Below are positions 23,381 to 35,411 of a stretch of 64,000 bases of DNA, piece by piece. Within the stretch, counting starts at the first letter, position 1, and each line of letters starts with the position of its first letter. The position numbers and the translations under genes were made by a program. The notes below the pieces were generated by a model. The model was not told the DNA's origin, ran no database searches, and saw only the letters and a list, made by a program, of their open reading frames with translations. This DNA is from Carallia brachiata (lineage: Eukaryota; Streptophyta; Magnoliopsida; Malpighiales; Rhizophoraceae), in NCBI GenBank assembly GCA_021464245.1, contig JADCRB010000084.1, positions 263,615 through 327,614 on the forward strand, given 5' to 3'.

Positions 23381-26163
23381 TGTACTAAAAGGCTTCTTCT
23401 TGAGATGCACAAAATCAAGAGCCAAGAATTTTTTTTTGGACCTGTGTAAGTGAACTTTCTATATTCTCATTTTGTACATATTCATTGGTGCTTTTTTTGT
23501 TTCATCTCATTCTGCATGCTGTAATGAATATTTTTGTTGCAATTGAATTAGCCAAAGATGAAAATCCTTGGTATTGTTCTGAGACTACTACTTAACACTA
23601 ACTTCAGGCTGGAATTTTAGAGTGACTAGTTGCTAATTTTGCAGTTGGTACGTGCCATGAATAGGGTGTACTACTCTCATTCTCCCAGAAATTATCAAGT
23701 TAATGCACACTTGCACGAGTTTGCATCAATTGTGAAGAAAGAATAACCAAAAGTTATTAGGATTGTATATATGCTCTTTAATAGCTTGCTTATTTGTGTT
23801 GAGTTATATGTTAAAGAAATTTGTTGGTCTCTTTCTTTGCATGTTTTTGACTAACAAAATATTTTATAACAATAATGAAAGAGATGGCAAGTTTAAAGCA
23901 TATAATGCTGCAGATGTACTTCTAAAAACTAGCGTTGCTTGATTGAGAGTTGCATCAAGCTGGTATTGTTGAACGATCCCTGAAACTTCGATAAATCATT
24001 GTAGGTGTAACTCGGACTCTGATAATGGCAGGGCAAAGAAACTAATTGCATTTAAATTAGTATATTGTGCTTAGATTTTCCTTGCCGGGATCCTGAAGAT
24101 CTTCTTTTATGTGGGTACTACCAACAAGTGGAAAGAATTGGATGATGTAATTCTCAGGAAAGCAGTTAGTGTGCTACCACATGAATTTGCAAACAGCATT
24201 CTGGGAACATTTAATATCAAGTGTCCTTAGAATATGCTTCTAATGATGCAACGGAAACCCCTTGCTTTAATTCAGTATATTCATTCTCTGGTCATCATTC
24301 TTATGCGGTGAGAGATCTTAGGATTCAATACGTAGCTTAATGTTGCCTAGCGAGACTGTTGAATAGGAAGAGTCTAGGATTTCGTGTCAAGACAAATGCC
24401 TCCCTAACTTTCATATATGAAAATAAAAACAGGGTCATCTTGGCCCTATCTAGAAAACCGAATTGATTTTTCGTTTTGTGTTCTTTCATTGTTTCGTATC
24501 ATTAAATTTTCTATTATTGTTTATTAAATCCATGATGGAATAAATGTGCAAGGTTTTTTAGTTTGGTGATCTTAGCTGAAATAGATCCATGGAGAATGTC
24601 TCAGACCCTGTGAATCGCCTGTTCTATGTCTCAAGAAAACAGTAACATTTTCTTCCACAACTCCCCTCTTCATTTCATTTTTCTTACTTGTACATTTTCG
24701 AGTGGAAAATTAGGCAATTATTTTGTGAAATTGCTTGCCGTTGGTCTTTGAGAGGGTAAAACAATGTTTAGCAAAACTGAAGCTGAGAAGGATCAATGAA
24801 GAATGCCGCAGACCCAGTGCATCGCCTGTTCTATGGCTTGAGAAAGCAGTAACACTTTTTTTCCCCAACTCCCCTCTTCATTTCATTTTTCTTACTTGCC
24901 CTTTTTTTAAGTGCAAAAGTGGACAGTTATTTTGTGAAATTGCTTGCAGTTGGTCTTTGAGAGGATAAAGAAAAGTTTAGCAAAAATGATTCTCTTGCCA
25001 ATGAGAGCATAGGCTATAAAGGTTGCTGCTGAACAGAAAATATCAACGCTTGGTGCGCTTCATAATGGAAAAGTCCTTCACGCTGATGCTCTTGCTTCAC
25101 ATTTAAGTTTGATCCTCTGCAATTTCAGCATCTTCTTTGTAACAGGGTTTGTGGTTTGTTTTTAGTTTTCCGTTTTGCTGTTAACAAACACTTAATGTTT
25201 CTGCGATGACAGGATCTGGTTGGACACAAACTTGTCTGGATTTCTTTGAATAATGGTCACTTCAAACTTGCATATTGGTAGCTCCACTATCGGTAAAGTA
25301 TTATAATCTGTGGGCTCCTCAGTTTCTCATGCCTGTTTCTGTTTCAAGGAATTTTGTTATGCACAGATATGACACCCACTTGATATTTTGACTTTTTGTG
25401 ATGAGAGTGATTTTCCAGCGAATGACAGGAGAGAGCATTCTCTGATCTTCAAATCACGAAGTGATGCAAACTGGCTTTTCCTTGATTACCTCATCTGATC
25501 CTGTTGATTTTCCATTTGAAAGTTCAGGCATTATGTGCTGTTTTGCTTCATGAGCAGGACTCTATTTACTTATGTTGCAACTGCATGCATGGCATTTCAA
25601 TTTACTTAAAAGTATTTCTCACCATTGACAGCAAACCCTATTGATATGATAACTTTTTCTTCAATTGCATTAAGTTCTGTTAAGCTAAATTTTTCTGGTC
25701 ATATTTTTCTGGAGATGCCTCAAATTGCATATGGAGGCAGGTGTGACACTATGTTGAATACCTTGTCCTCTCTAGCTTGCACTCCTGTCCTGCCAGTGTT
25801 TTGTGTGTTGTGTCATGAGCTTCCTCAAAGGTATCCTCTCCAAGTGTTAATTTTATTTTCCAAAAATGTATAATTCATCCTGAATGACTTTTTTTATGAA
25901 TTACTTCCTACCTAGGGTACAGACAAACACTGTTGCAGAATTTGACTGCAGCAATTGAGGTTGCAGAAGTTGATGAATCAACTGATCAATTAATGGTTGA
26001 TGTTCTCCAGATTCTTGATGATGATGACTTTTTCCAGACAGATAGGAATGAAGTTCCTTCTTGGTGCATTTGCAAAAGATGTTGACAGATCTTCGAAGTG
26101 GAAAGAAAAAGGAGACTGGTAGACAATTCTATTTTGCCGTTATACCTTGGCAGGGAAATTTGT

Positions 26164-26168
26164 GTATG
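26164..26168. repeat. Target site duplication (left) of copia element
   Basis: GTATG immediately before the left LTR, repeated at 31371-31375 immediately after the right LTR. Confidence 0.9.
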
Positions 26169-26710
26169 TGAAGGCTGCTATTAAAGAAAGACAGCCAGCA
26201 TCTTAATAAAAACAGCAGGACAGAAACCTTTTAAAGGTTGATGAGCCTCTTAGAGCAGAGTAAATAAGAAAGAGAAAGACAAGAAGAAGCAGAAGAGAGG
26301 GAACGAATTGCATAAAAAGCTACTGCAGAAGATTGTATTGCTTAAGATATAAAGCTTACAAATCTTACAAGATTAAAGTACAAGTCATAGAAGCCCATAC
26401 TCTGGTACATGCAGCCATGCTCATAGTACAAAAGAATAAGAAACAAGTAATCTCAAATACCAACTACTATGATTACTTGTTTATAAAGTCAATACAACCA
26501 TGAGGTGTTCCATACCTCATTTACAATATGACTAAGTTAATTGAATACAACAAAATGAGCTAATTAACAAGATTAGTATTGAACATAAACTTGAATACTC
26601 TCCAACTGTCATAGCTGCTGCAGCAACAAGAGGAATACACTTCAAGCTTTAAAATGTTCAAGACCAATCTGAAACAGCTCCAAAAACATCAATGCTGAAG
26701 AGCTTTAACA
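26169..26710 (-). repeat. Copia 3' LTR (relative to element)
   Basis: 542 bp, nearly identical to 30829-31370. The visible differences are GAAACAGCTCC vs GAAACAACTCC and AATGCTGAAG vs AATGTTGAAG. Confidence 0.95.
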
Positions 26711-29700
26711 CTCCTCCTTGGTATTGAACATTTGCATGCCCAATTTTGATCTTAGAAACTCAAATCTGACTTTTGGCAAAGCCTTTGTAAGTATATCAGC
26801 AAGCTGGTTTTCAGAGGAACAATAGACCAGTTTGATGCTTCCATCCTCTTGAGCTTCTCTCAAATATTGAAGTCTTATTTTGAAGTGCTTTGTCCTTCCA
26901 TGATTGATTGGGTTCCTTGATATTGCAATTGCAGACTGACTGTCACAGTATATCAGTGTTGCTTCTGCTTGTTTCTGTTTCAAATCCACAAGCAAGTTCC
27001 TGAGCCAAATGGCTTGATTAACAGCTGAGGTTGCAGCAACATATTCAGCCTCAGCTGTTGATTGTGCCACAATAGTCTGCTTTTTTGTATTCCAGCAAAA
27101 CACACCTGAACCATAGCTGAACATATATCCAGAAGTACTCTTCATGTCCTCTGAACCAGCCCAGTCACTGTCTGTAAAACCAATCAATCTAGCATCTTCA
27201 GTCCTTTTGAACAGCACTCCAAGTCCAATTGTACCTTTAACATACCTCAAAATTCTCTTAGCTGCTTTGAAATGATGCTTGCTTGGAGCATGCATAAACC
27301 TGGATAGCACACTAACAGAATGCATGAGATCAGGTCTTGAAGCTGTAAGATATAACAAGCATCCAATGAGACTTCTATACACATTCTCATTTGTCTTTTT
27401 GCATCATCATCCTTGCTTAGCTTGCTATTTACCATCATTGGAGTGGGCATGGATTTGCAAGTGTCCATCTTAAACTTTTTCAGAACTTCTCTTGCATACC
27501 TCTCTTGATTAATAAACACTCCTTCATTGGTCTGTTGAACTTGTAAGCCAAGGAAAAATGCCATTTTGCCTAAATCTGTCATGTCAAAGACTTTTTTCAT
27601 ATCTTCTTTGAAACTTTTGACCAATTTGCAGCAACTTCCAACAACCAATAAGTCATCTACATACAAGGAAACAATGAGCAATTCACTGTTGTCAATTTTA
27701 ATGAACAATGTAGCTTCATTTTCACTTTTGATAAACCCCAGCTGAATTAAATAGCTATTGATTCTGCTGAACCAAGCTCTAGGAGCCTGTTTAAGGCCAT
27801 ATAGAGCTTTTCTCAGCTGATACACCTTCCCTTCTGCTCCTTTTTTCTGAAATCCCTCTGGTTGTTCAATGAAGATTTCTTCCTCTAGCACACCATTGAG
27901 GAAGGCTGATTTGACATCCAGCTGATATACTGGCCATGCTTTTTGTGCTGAAAGAGCTAATAGGAGCTTGATTGTATCCAACCTTGCAACTGGTGCAAAT
28001 GTTTCAGAAAAATCCACACCAAACTTCTGTGCATAGCCCTTAGCTACCAATCTAGCTTTGTGCCTATTCACAGTCCCATCTGAGTTTAACTTAGTCCTGA
28101 AGACCCATTTTACTCCAATGACATTCTTGTCAACTGGCTTGTGAACAAGTGTCCATGTCTCATTTCTTTCAATGGACTTTATCTCCTCCTCCATTGCATG
28201 CTTCCATTCAGGAGCTTGAGAGGCTTCATCATAGCTAGCTGGCTCCAAAACAGCTACATTACTCCTTTCATAGATCTCAGAGAGTGGTCTGGAACCTCTA
28301 ACTGCATAGTGTTCATCATTTTCATCCTCTGAATTAATCTCATTATCAATTTCAGCAGGCTGATATAACTCACCTGCAATATCTTCATGCTGATTCTCAT
28401 CAGTCTTGCTCCAGTCCCATGCTCTATCTTCATCAAACTTTACTTCCCTGCTTATTAGAATCTTTCCTGACTTCACATGATAGACTCTATAAGCCTTGGA
28501 AGTGAGACTGTAACCAACAAACACTGCTTCTTCAGCTTTTGGATCAAGCTTTCTTCTTTTGTTGTCTGGCACCAAGCAGTAACATACACACCCAAATATT
28601 CTGAGATGACTTACAACAGGCTTCACTCCATACCAGGCTTCATAAGGAGTTTTTCCTTTAATTGCTTTGGTTGGCAACCTGTTAAGTAAGTATACAGCAG
28701 TATGCACACTTTCAGCCCAGAACTTGTTTGGCATATTTCTTTCCAGCAGCAAACATCTGGTCATTTCAACCACAGTTCTATTTTTTCTCACTCACACCAT
28801 TCTGTTGTGGTGTGTAAGGTGAGGAGAATTGATGCTGAATGCCAGCATTAGTGCAAATTTGAGTGAATGAAGCTGAAGTGTATTCAGTCCCATTGTCTGA
28901 CCTGAGTACTTTGATTTTGCTGTTTGACTGATTTTCTATTAACTGTTTGAACTTCTGAAATTGATCAGCAACTTCTGACTTATGCTTCAGAAAATAAACC
29001 CAGCAAAACCTGGAAAAGTCATCAACAAACAACAAGAAATACTTGCTTCCTATCAAAGATTCAGTGTTCATCGGTCCACATACATCTGTATGAACCAACT
29101 GTAACTTTTCTTTGGCTCTCCAAGCTTGATTTGCATTGAAAGGCATTCTGGTTTGTTTGCCCTTTAGACATACATCACAAACACCTGAGCTTTCTAAAAT
29201 TTCAGGCATATCAGATACCAGCTTCTTCTTCTGCATGTTTAATAATCCAGCATAGTGATAGTGTCCCCATCTCTTATGCCATAAAGTTGTCTCATCAGTT
29301 ATTGCAGGAAGTGCAGAATTACAGAGTTTAGCAGGCTCAAGATAAAAACTTTTTCTTTTCATTTCAACAGATACAAGTTCAGTACCAACAGGATCAACTA
29401 TAGTACAAGAATTATCTTTAAACAACAAAGAGTAATTCTTTTCAAGGAGTTGTCCAACACTTAAAAGACTTTGTTCAATTTCAGGTACCAAAAGCACATC
29501 ATGAATCTGTTTAGTACCTGAATAAGTGTTTACAACAACTGTTCCTTTGCCTTGAGCCTTGAGAAGAACTCCATTGCCAATTCTGACATCTGAATTGAAA
29601 GACCTGTCAAGCACTTTGAATGCTGCTGAGTTTGAGGTCATGTGATGTGTGCAACCACTGTCAATGAGCCACATCTGCATGTCAAGGTTTGTTGACTCAC

Positions 29701-30680
29701 ATGTAGCCATAAATAGCTCCTCCTCTTGGTTTTGAACATCACTAATTGCAATCTGAGCCTTTTGCTTTCTCTGCTGCCTTTGCTGCTTTCTCTTGCTTTT
29801 ACAAACTTTCTCAACATGTCCCTTCTTATTACAAAAGGTACATACTGCATCAGGCCTTCTCCAACAGTTTTTTGGCAAGTGAGTTGGTCTATTGCAGTAT
29901 TCACATGGCTCATAAGTCTTTTTTCCAGCAGCAATTACACCTTCTGCACTCCTTCTATCTTCTCTGTCAGCTTGTGGCCTTTTAAACTGATTTTTACCTT
30001 TCATTGAAGCAAACAAAGCACCTTCTATGGAAGTTCCAGGTTTGGAAGGATCAGTTACTACTCCTAGCCTGATCATTCTCCTTTGTTCTTGTGCTTGAAG
30101 TGTGCTCATAAGTTCAGAAAAGCTGATCTGAGACATATCTTTACTTCTTCCAAAGCTGCTATCTTTGATTCAAACTTCTCAGGTATTGTAACAAGAACCT
30201 TTTCCACAATTCTTCTCTCTGATAGATCCTCTCCAAGTACTCTTATTTGGTTCACCACTTTCATAACTCTATCACTATACTCTTTGATAGATTCTGAATC
30301 TTTCATTTTCAGCATTTCAAATTCTCTTCTAAGATTGAGAATTTGCATATTCCTAGACTTCACAGTACCACCATACTCCTCTTTAATCCTATCCCAAGCT
30401 GCTTTGGGAGTTTCACATGCCATAATCCTAATAAAAATTACCTCAGAGACTGCAGATTGAATACATGACAAAGCCTTGAAATGCTTTGACATCTGTTCAC
30501 TGTAGTTCTTCATGTTGGCAATAGTAGGATTTGTTGGCAAAGTTGGAAGCTCACCTCCAATCTCTGTTACATCCCACAAGTCAAATGCTTTCAGATATGT
30601 TTTCATCATAATAGACCATTGCAGATAATTCTCCCAGAGAATTTTGGTGGAGGAGTAGGAGAGAAGTTGGTTGAAGCCAT
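26705..30680 (-). pseudogene. Copia gag-pol reading frame, broken by four small deletions
   Basis: Begins at an ATG at 30680 (MASTNFSPTPPP) and ends with the stop at 26705. Gag (UBN2 type) covers about 30,610-29,950. Two CCHC zinc knuckles (CEYCNRPTHLPKNC, CTFCNKKGHVEKVC) lie near 29,910-29,800. The protease active site is DSGCTHHM near 29,670. The integrase zinc and core region spans about 29,290-28,600 (GKQTRMPF, YTPQQNGV). Reverse transcriptase spans about 28,150-27,400 with LYVDDLL near 27,655. RNase H is 27,150-26,750 (DSDWAG, TAEAEYVA). The polyprotein changes frame near 30,633, 30,140, 28,783 and 27,398; each site is a short base run lacking one or two bases. Family members usually have one ORF. 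Confidence 0.9.
26711..26719 (-). other. Copia polypurine tract
   Basis: AAGGAGGAG on the minus strand directly before the 3' LTR, the expected primer for plus-strand DNA synthesis. Confidence 0.7.
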
Positions 30681-30813
30681 TGAAATTTCAGAAATTTCTC
30701 ACACCAGTACAGTGAGAGCTCAATCCCAAGTGTTTTCCCAAGTGTTTTCTCTCAATCTCTCAAATTTCACTCTGATTTTCACACACCACAGATCACTCTA
30801 AGATCATTAAAGT

Positions 30814-30825
30814 GCTCTGATACCA
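30814..30825 (-). other. Copia primer-binding site (tRNA-iMet)
   Basis: TGGTATCAGAGC on the minus strand, three bases inside the 5' LTR. It is complementary to the 3' end of initiator tRNA-Met, as in most plant copia elements. Confidence 0.9.
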
Positions 30826-30828
30826 TTT

Positions 30829-31370
30829 TGAAGGCTGCTATTAAAGAAAGACAGCCAGCATCTTAATAAAAACAGCAGGACAGAAACCTTTTAAAGGTTG
30901 ATGAGCCTCTTAGAGCAGAGTAAATAAGAAAGAGAAAGACAAGAAGAAGCAGAAGAGAGGGAACGAATTGCATAAAAAGCTACTGCAGAAGATTGTATTG
31001 CTTAAGATATAAAGCTTACAAATCTTACAAGATTAAAGTACAAGTCATAGAAGCCCATACTCTGGTACATGCAGCCATGCTCATAGTACAAAAGAATAAG
31101 AAACAAGTAATCTCAAATACCAACTACTATGATTACTTGTTTATAAAGTCAATACAACCATGAGGTGTTCCATACCTCATTTACAATATGACTAAGTTAA
31201 TTGAATACAACAAAATGAGCTAATTAACAAGATTAGTATTGAACATAAACTTGAATACTCTCCAACTGTCATAGCTGCTGCAGCAACAAGAGGAATACAC
31301 TTCAAGCTTTAAAATGTTCAAGACCAATCTGAAACAACTCCAAAAACATCAATGTTGAAGAGCTTTAACA
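30829..31370 (-). repeat. Copia 5' LTR (relative to element)
   Basis: 542 bp, TG...CA ends, followed by the GTATG target duplication at 31371-31375. Confidence 0.95.
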
Positions 31371-31375
31371 GTATG

Positions 31376-33310
31376 AGAATGCGTTTTTTGCTGTGAGCTC
31401 TATGGTTCAGGTGCTTGTAAGCCTTTTGGGATCGCAACAAGTTTTCTGCCCTCGAAAAAATTGGTGCAAGGACAAGTAAGGGATCTTGAATTTGGGAGAT
31501 GGAACCCAAAAGCTGCCCGTAAAAGTGCTGTTCTTTTGGTTAAAAAAAACTTGGATGCTATGTATTGTATAAATCATTATATTATATACTTTTATATTAC
31601 ATTTTCTTTTCTTTGAGATGCATTGGACATGACCTTTTAGAATATGGAGCTCATTCTTTGTGACTTTACAGAAGAAAATGACAGATCTTTGGAGGAGAAG
31701 GTATTCTTTTCATTTCATTAGAGTTCTCTCTTCACACGCACACGCACAGCACACGCACAGGCACAGGCACAACACACGCACACAAATTTGAAGCAATTTT
31801 TCTTTTTACTGTCTTTCATTTTTTCCCATTAACGTCTCTTTACTGTTTTTTTTTTCCTTTTTTTCTTAAGTGCATCTTTAGAATAAATGCAAGTTTTCTA
31901 GGTTTACCGATGTTAGCTGAGAAGGTCAAACAAAGAAAACCTCAAACCCTGTAAATCACGTGTTATGTATCTTGAGAACACAGTAACACCTTTTCTTCTC
32001 CCAACTCCCACCTTCCTTCCATTTTTCTTTCTTGTCCTTTCCTAAGTTAAAAATTGATAGTTATTTGCTGAAATTGTCTATTCTTAGGTCCCCAGAAGAT
32101 GGAACAAAGTTTAGCAGAAATTGTTGGCTTGCCTGGTAAAAGCATAGATTACAAAGATTGTTGCTGAACAGAAAAGTTCCGATGCTTGGTCCACTTGATA
32201 CCGAAAAATTCATGCATCCCGAGACTGTTTCTTCACATTCAAATGCATATTCTTTATAGTTCCAGTAGCTTCACTCTACCTGCGGTTTCTAGGTTTTTTG
32301 GTTTTCCTTTGGTTGTTCACAAACATTTGAAATTTCTACCATGACAGGGGTTGGTGGGATACAAGCTTGTCTAGGCTTCTCTCAATGATAGTTGCAAAAC
32401 GGGTAAAGCACGGTTCTGCTTCAACCTCATGTACTGGTAGGCAACAGCTCCAATGTCAGCGTAATCATAATATATAAATTTTCCTAAATATTCATATCTG
32501 TAATTACTAATGAATTTTGACGTAAAAATGTGGCGCCAGTTATGACTTAACGTTTTCTGTTCCGCAATGTGAGGTATCTGCAGGGAATGGCAGGATTTCC
32601 ATCGTGATGTGATTCAAGCTGGCATAATGTTCCCTCCTCTTGTTTTCTATCTCGTGCTATTTTATTCCCAAACAGGTATATATTTATTTCTGTTGCAATA
32701 TATGCATGGCATTTCAATTTACGGCAACGTTGTTCTCACTCTTCACTATAGAAAACTAGTGATATGCATATTTGTATTCGCTTCAATTGCATTATGAAAA
32801 AGTGCTGTTAAGCTATTTCTCTTGCTGGTTGTATTTTCTTGTGGATGACTTTAAAGCCTCAAATTACCCTTTGTTTGCAGGTCCGAGAATAGTGTAGATT
32901 AATCTTGTCCTCTTTAACATACGGTCCTACTAATGCCTTGTGTGTTACATCTTGACTATCTTGAATGCTGCCTTGTCCCACGCCCATAATTCATTCTGAA
33001 CGACTTTATTTTGCATTGTTTCCTCCCAGGGTTCTGTTGTAGAGTCTGACTACAGCAATAGAGGTTATGGACTTTGAGGTCCCAACTGATCATTTCTGAT
33101 TAATGATTGTTGATGTTCTCCAGATTCTTAATGACGATGATTTGTTGCTAACAGATGGGGATGTGAAGCCATTCTCTCTGCATTTCCTGAAGACGTTGGC
33201 AGAATTCTGGAGGACAGATTCTTTCCATTTGATTAAAATCTCTCTCTCTAATTTTTTTGCTCTCCTTCTTCTTCCTGTTATGACTTGCAATATTCAAAAA
33301 ATTTTTTAGG
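31376..33310 (+). repeat. Further copy of the duplicated unit
   Basis: Continues the unit split by the copia element (GAGCTCTATGGTTC and GCTTGTAAGCCTTT also occur near 20,831). It runs parallel to about 21,110-23,000: TGCTTGGTCCAC at about 32,180, CATACGGTCC at about 32,918, GATGTTCTCCAGATTCTTAA at about 33,110. The last block keeps an open frame of 68 codons (VDVLQILNDDDLLLTDGDV). An alternating CA/GC-rich microsatellite lies at 31,734-31,785. Confidence 0.55.
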
Positions 33311-34476
33311 TGTTATCGCTGGCCTTCAGCTCTGCTACTAAGAGGTTGGATGGGCATCATATGGCTGCCCAGACGCTGGGAAATATGCAAGCATATTCGA
33401 ACATGTCAAATTGATGCGACGCGTTTGAAGGTCTGATTGTCACTTTATTTAACAAACTCAAATCATTTTAATTCTTGTCTACATTTGTCTTGCAAAGATC
33501 AACTTAGGATAATTTCTGGATCACCTCTTGATGGTCCTCCTACTTCAGTAATCCTGAAATTTGAAATCATCACTTCTTTCAGGGTGTTAAACTTATTGTG
33601 ATCCAACATTTGCACAATTCTTTCGGGGATCTTCTTTAATTATTATATCTGGTCCAATCACAGCATGTGGAGATCTTGTCTGCATTCACATTTTCCATTT
33701 GTTTCTTGTTTTGTTCATTGGTTTTACAATTCTTTGCTTTCAGATCTCTAATTCGTTTCTTTGCCCATGCATAACAGGATCATACAGTGTACAAGCTACA
33801 GATTCACAAGTGTTCATGAGCTTCACCTTGCACTCTCCTGTTGTAATGGTACAGAACTACGCGGTAATTTCTTTTCTACACAACCATCAAACTGATCTTT
33901 TTTTCTCTTTAGCTGGAGATGAAGATCCTAATTTTCTCTATCCCGATTATAGAAGGAACTAATGAAGCCATTTTTTTGTTTTCCTTTTTAATGCACTAAA
34001 ACTAAAACTTAGTTCACACTCACCAGCTCAAATGCTTCCAAGGGCCAATAACAACTAATGGGGATTATAAACATTCACATAATCACATTGATTCTTCATT
34101 CTTGTCTAGATAGATGAATATCCATGACGTCCAGTCAACCATCTTTTGTGTTGTTAAACTTAAATAAAACTTAATCTTCCTGTTCTGATTAGAAGTACAG
34201 AAGCACAAACTGCCTTAAGCAGCAGCTCTGCTTTGATCTCCGTCGTTCTGATACCATTTTCCGGGTAAAATTGCAATTAGTCTCTTCATGCCTTTTTATT
34301 TTCCTGTGCTCCAATTGAGATTCTTTTGATCCCTTTTGTAATTATGGGCGATCGCCTGGTGTTTGTTGAATTCTCTTCGTTGCATTTAAATGCTGTTTTA
34401 ATTTTGTTTTCTGAGTCAGGAGTTTGGATTTGAGCTTGTTAAAAGGAATTCCGCATTCCCACTCACATGCTCCTAC
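33311..34476. other. No supported gene; isolated splice-like signals
   Basis: 33,311-33,430 is an open stretch (LLRGWMGIIWLPRRWEICKH) ending at a GT. I do not recognise it. The rest is AT-rich intron-like sequence without a readable exon chain. Confidence 0.35.
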
Positions 34477-34723
34477 CTGAACCGGCGGACGCTGCATTTT
34501 CCTGACGCGGTGTCTCAGTGTCCGGTGTTGGCGTATATTGTTCTCCAAGAGCGGTGGTCTGCTCCGAAAGGTCTCTCCAGAATTCTTCTATGCAGAGTTG
34601 AGTCTCAATAGATGGCCGTTGATTAATTGTTGCGTTTCCTGTTTTGTAATTTATCTTTGGTTGACTTCGTGTGAGTGGTTTTCTTAGTTCTTCGACTTGT
34701 GGGAAGAGGCTCCGGGTAAGTTC
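34477..34723 (-). other. Orphan exon-like ORF with splice borders
   Basis: On the minus strand an open 247-nt block lies between TGTGCAG and GTAGGA. It starts ELTRSLFPQVEELRKPLTRS and includes LCIEEFWRDLSEQTTALGEQ and a Pro/Thr/Glu-rich tail. Composition and splice borders suggest a real internal exon of an unknown minus-strand gene. The next downstream exon was not found. The family is not recognised. Confidence 0.35.
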
Positions 34724-35153
34724 CTGCACAGAATTTATTTGAATTTAGCAATCATTGAACTAGCTGCCACCAAAAGGGAAAACGAAGATCCTTGGAGATG
34801 AATTTGCAGCTGACATTTCAAAAAGATTGAGAAAAATTGCAAGTTTCATAGTTTTTCCTTAAATTTTAAAAGGCGATGTCATATTTAATTAACAAAGGCA
34901 GGAGTCTAAAACTTTAAAATTTAGATCCCTTTGCCAATCTTAATTAAAGACTCTAACTTGAAATGTCACCAATCTGTTAGACAGTGGAACAATATGCAAG
35001 AATTACTAATCAAGCATGAGTCAGACTGCTTAAGATGCAATGATTATGTTAATTAAGCAACCTTATCGGACATAAAAGCATTTACTGGCAAATTATGAGT
35101 CCCAATAGGACGGCCAACCATTTTTGTTATACCACATTGTCTGTACTACAACC

Positions 35154-35411
35154 TCAATAGACATTTTTTCCTTCTGAAATCATCATGCCCTTAATACGTT
35201 GATTCCATTTGTTTTTAGTTGCTTTATGGATTTCACGAACTTGCTCTACAAAATTATGGGGACTGACTCTAGCAACCCTTCTGTCATTTGAAAAAAGATA
35301 AAGAAGTGCCTGGCACAGAGGACGACCAATAGCTCTTCCATGGAAGAAAAGCAGGTGGGAAATTTGCATTAATGCTGTTTCCCACATGCAATTTCTTTCG
35401 CAGGAATGATT
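35154..35411 (-). other. Orphan terminal exon-like ORF, 85 codons
   Basis: On the minus strand, after CTTTGCAG, the frame reads NHSCERNCMWETALMQISHL, then HGRAIGRPLCQALLYLFSND, then VSPHNFVEQVREIHKATKNK and a stop. It is protein-like, with a CX3C pair and amphipathic helices. It could be upstream of the exon at 34,477-34,723 only if the stop is bypassed by splicing, so the two may be separate fragments. I cannot assign a family with confidence. Confidence 0.35.

Larger units (their letters stand above)
18894..26163 (+). repeat. Array of diverged duplicated units, possibly non-coding or a decayed gene
   Basis: No ORF here has convincing protein character, but blocks recur in the same order. 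Landmarks: GCTTGGTCCAC or variants after GAACAGAAAA at about 21949 and 25031; GATGTTCTCCAGATTCTTGA or variants at about 20511, 22908 and 25999; CTTTGGAGGA near 20605 and 21345; CTTGTCCTCTCTA near 22705 and 25762. The set continues beyond the copia element at 31,376-33,310. Splice-like borders (TTGCAG, GGTA) and poly-T tracts are common, so these may be exons of a long non-coding transcript or of a lost gene family. 18,960-19,250 is C/T-rich like a 5' UTR. I do not assign a protein. Confidence 0.5.
26169..31370 (-). mobile_element. Young Ty1/copia LTR retrotransposon, minus orientation
   Basis: 5.2 kb with 542-bp LTRs starting TGAAGG and ending TTAACA, flanked by GTATG. A primer-binding site for initiator tRNA-Met and a purine-rich tract sit in the right places for minus-strand transcription. 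Internal sequence encodes gag, protease, integrase, reverse transcriptase and RNase H in copia order. By eye the two LTRs differ at only two positions, so the insertion is recent. It landed inside one of the duplicated units, so the sequence left of it continues at 31,376. Confidence 0.95.

Noticed and set aside
27279..30460. Plus-strand ORFs inside the copia element
   Set aside because: Antisense shadows of gag-pol, which is clearly coded on the minus strand.
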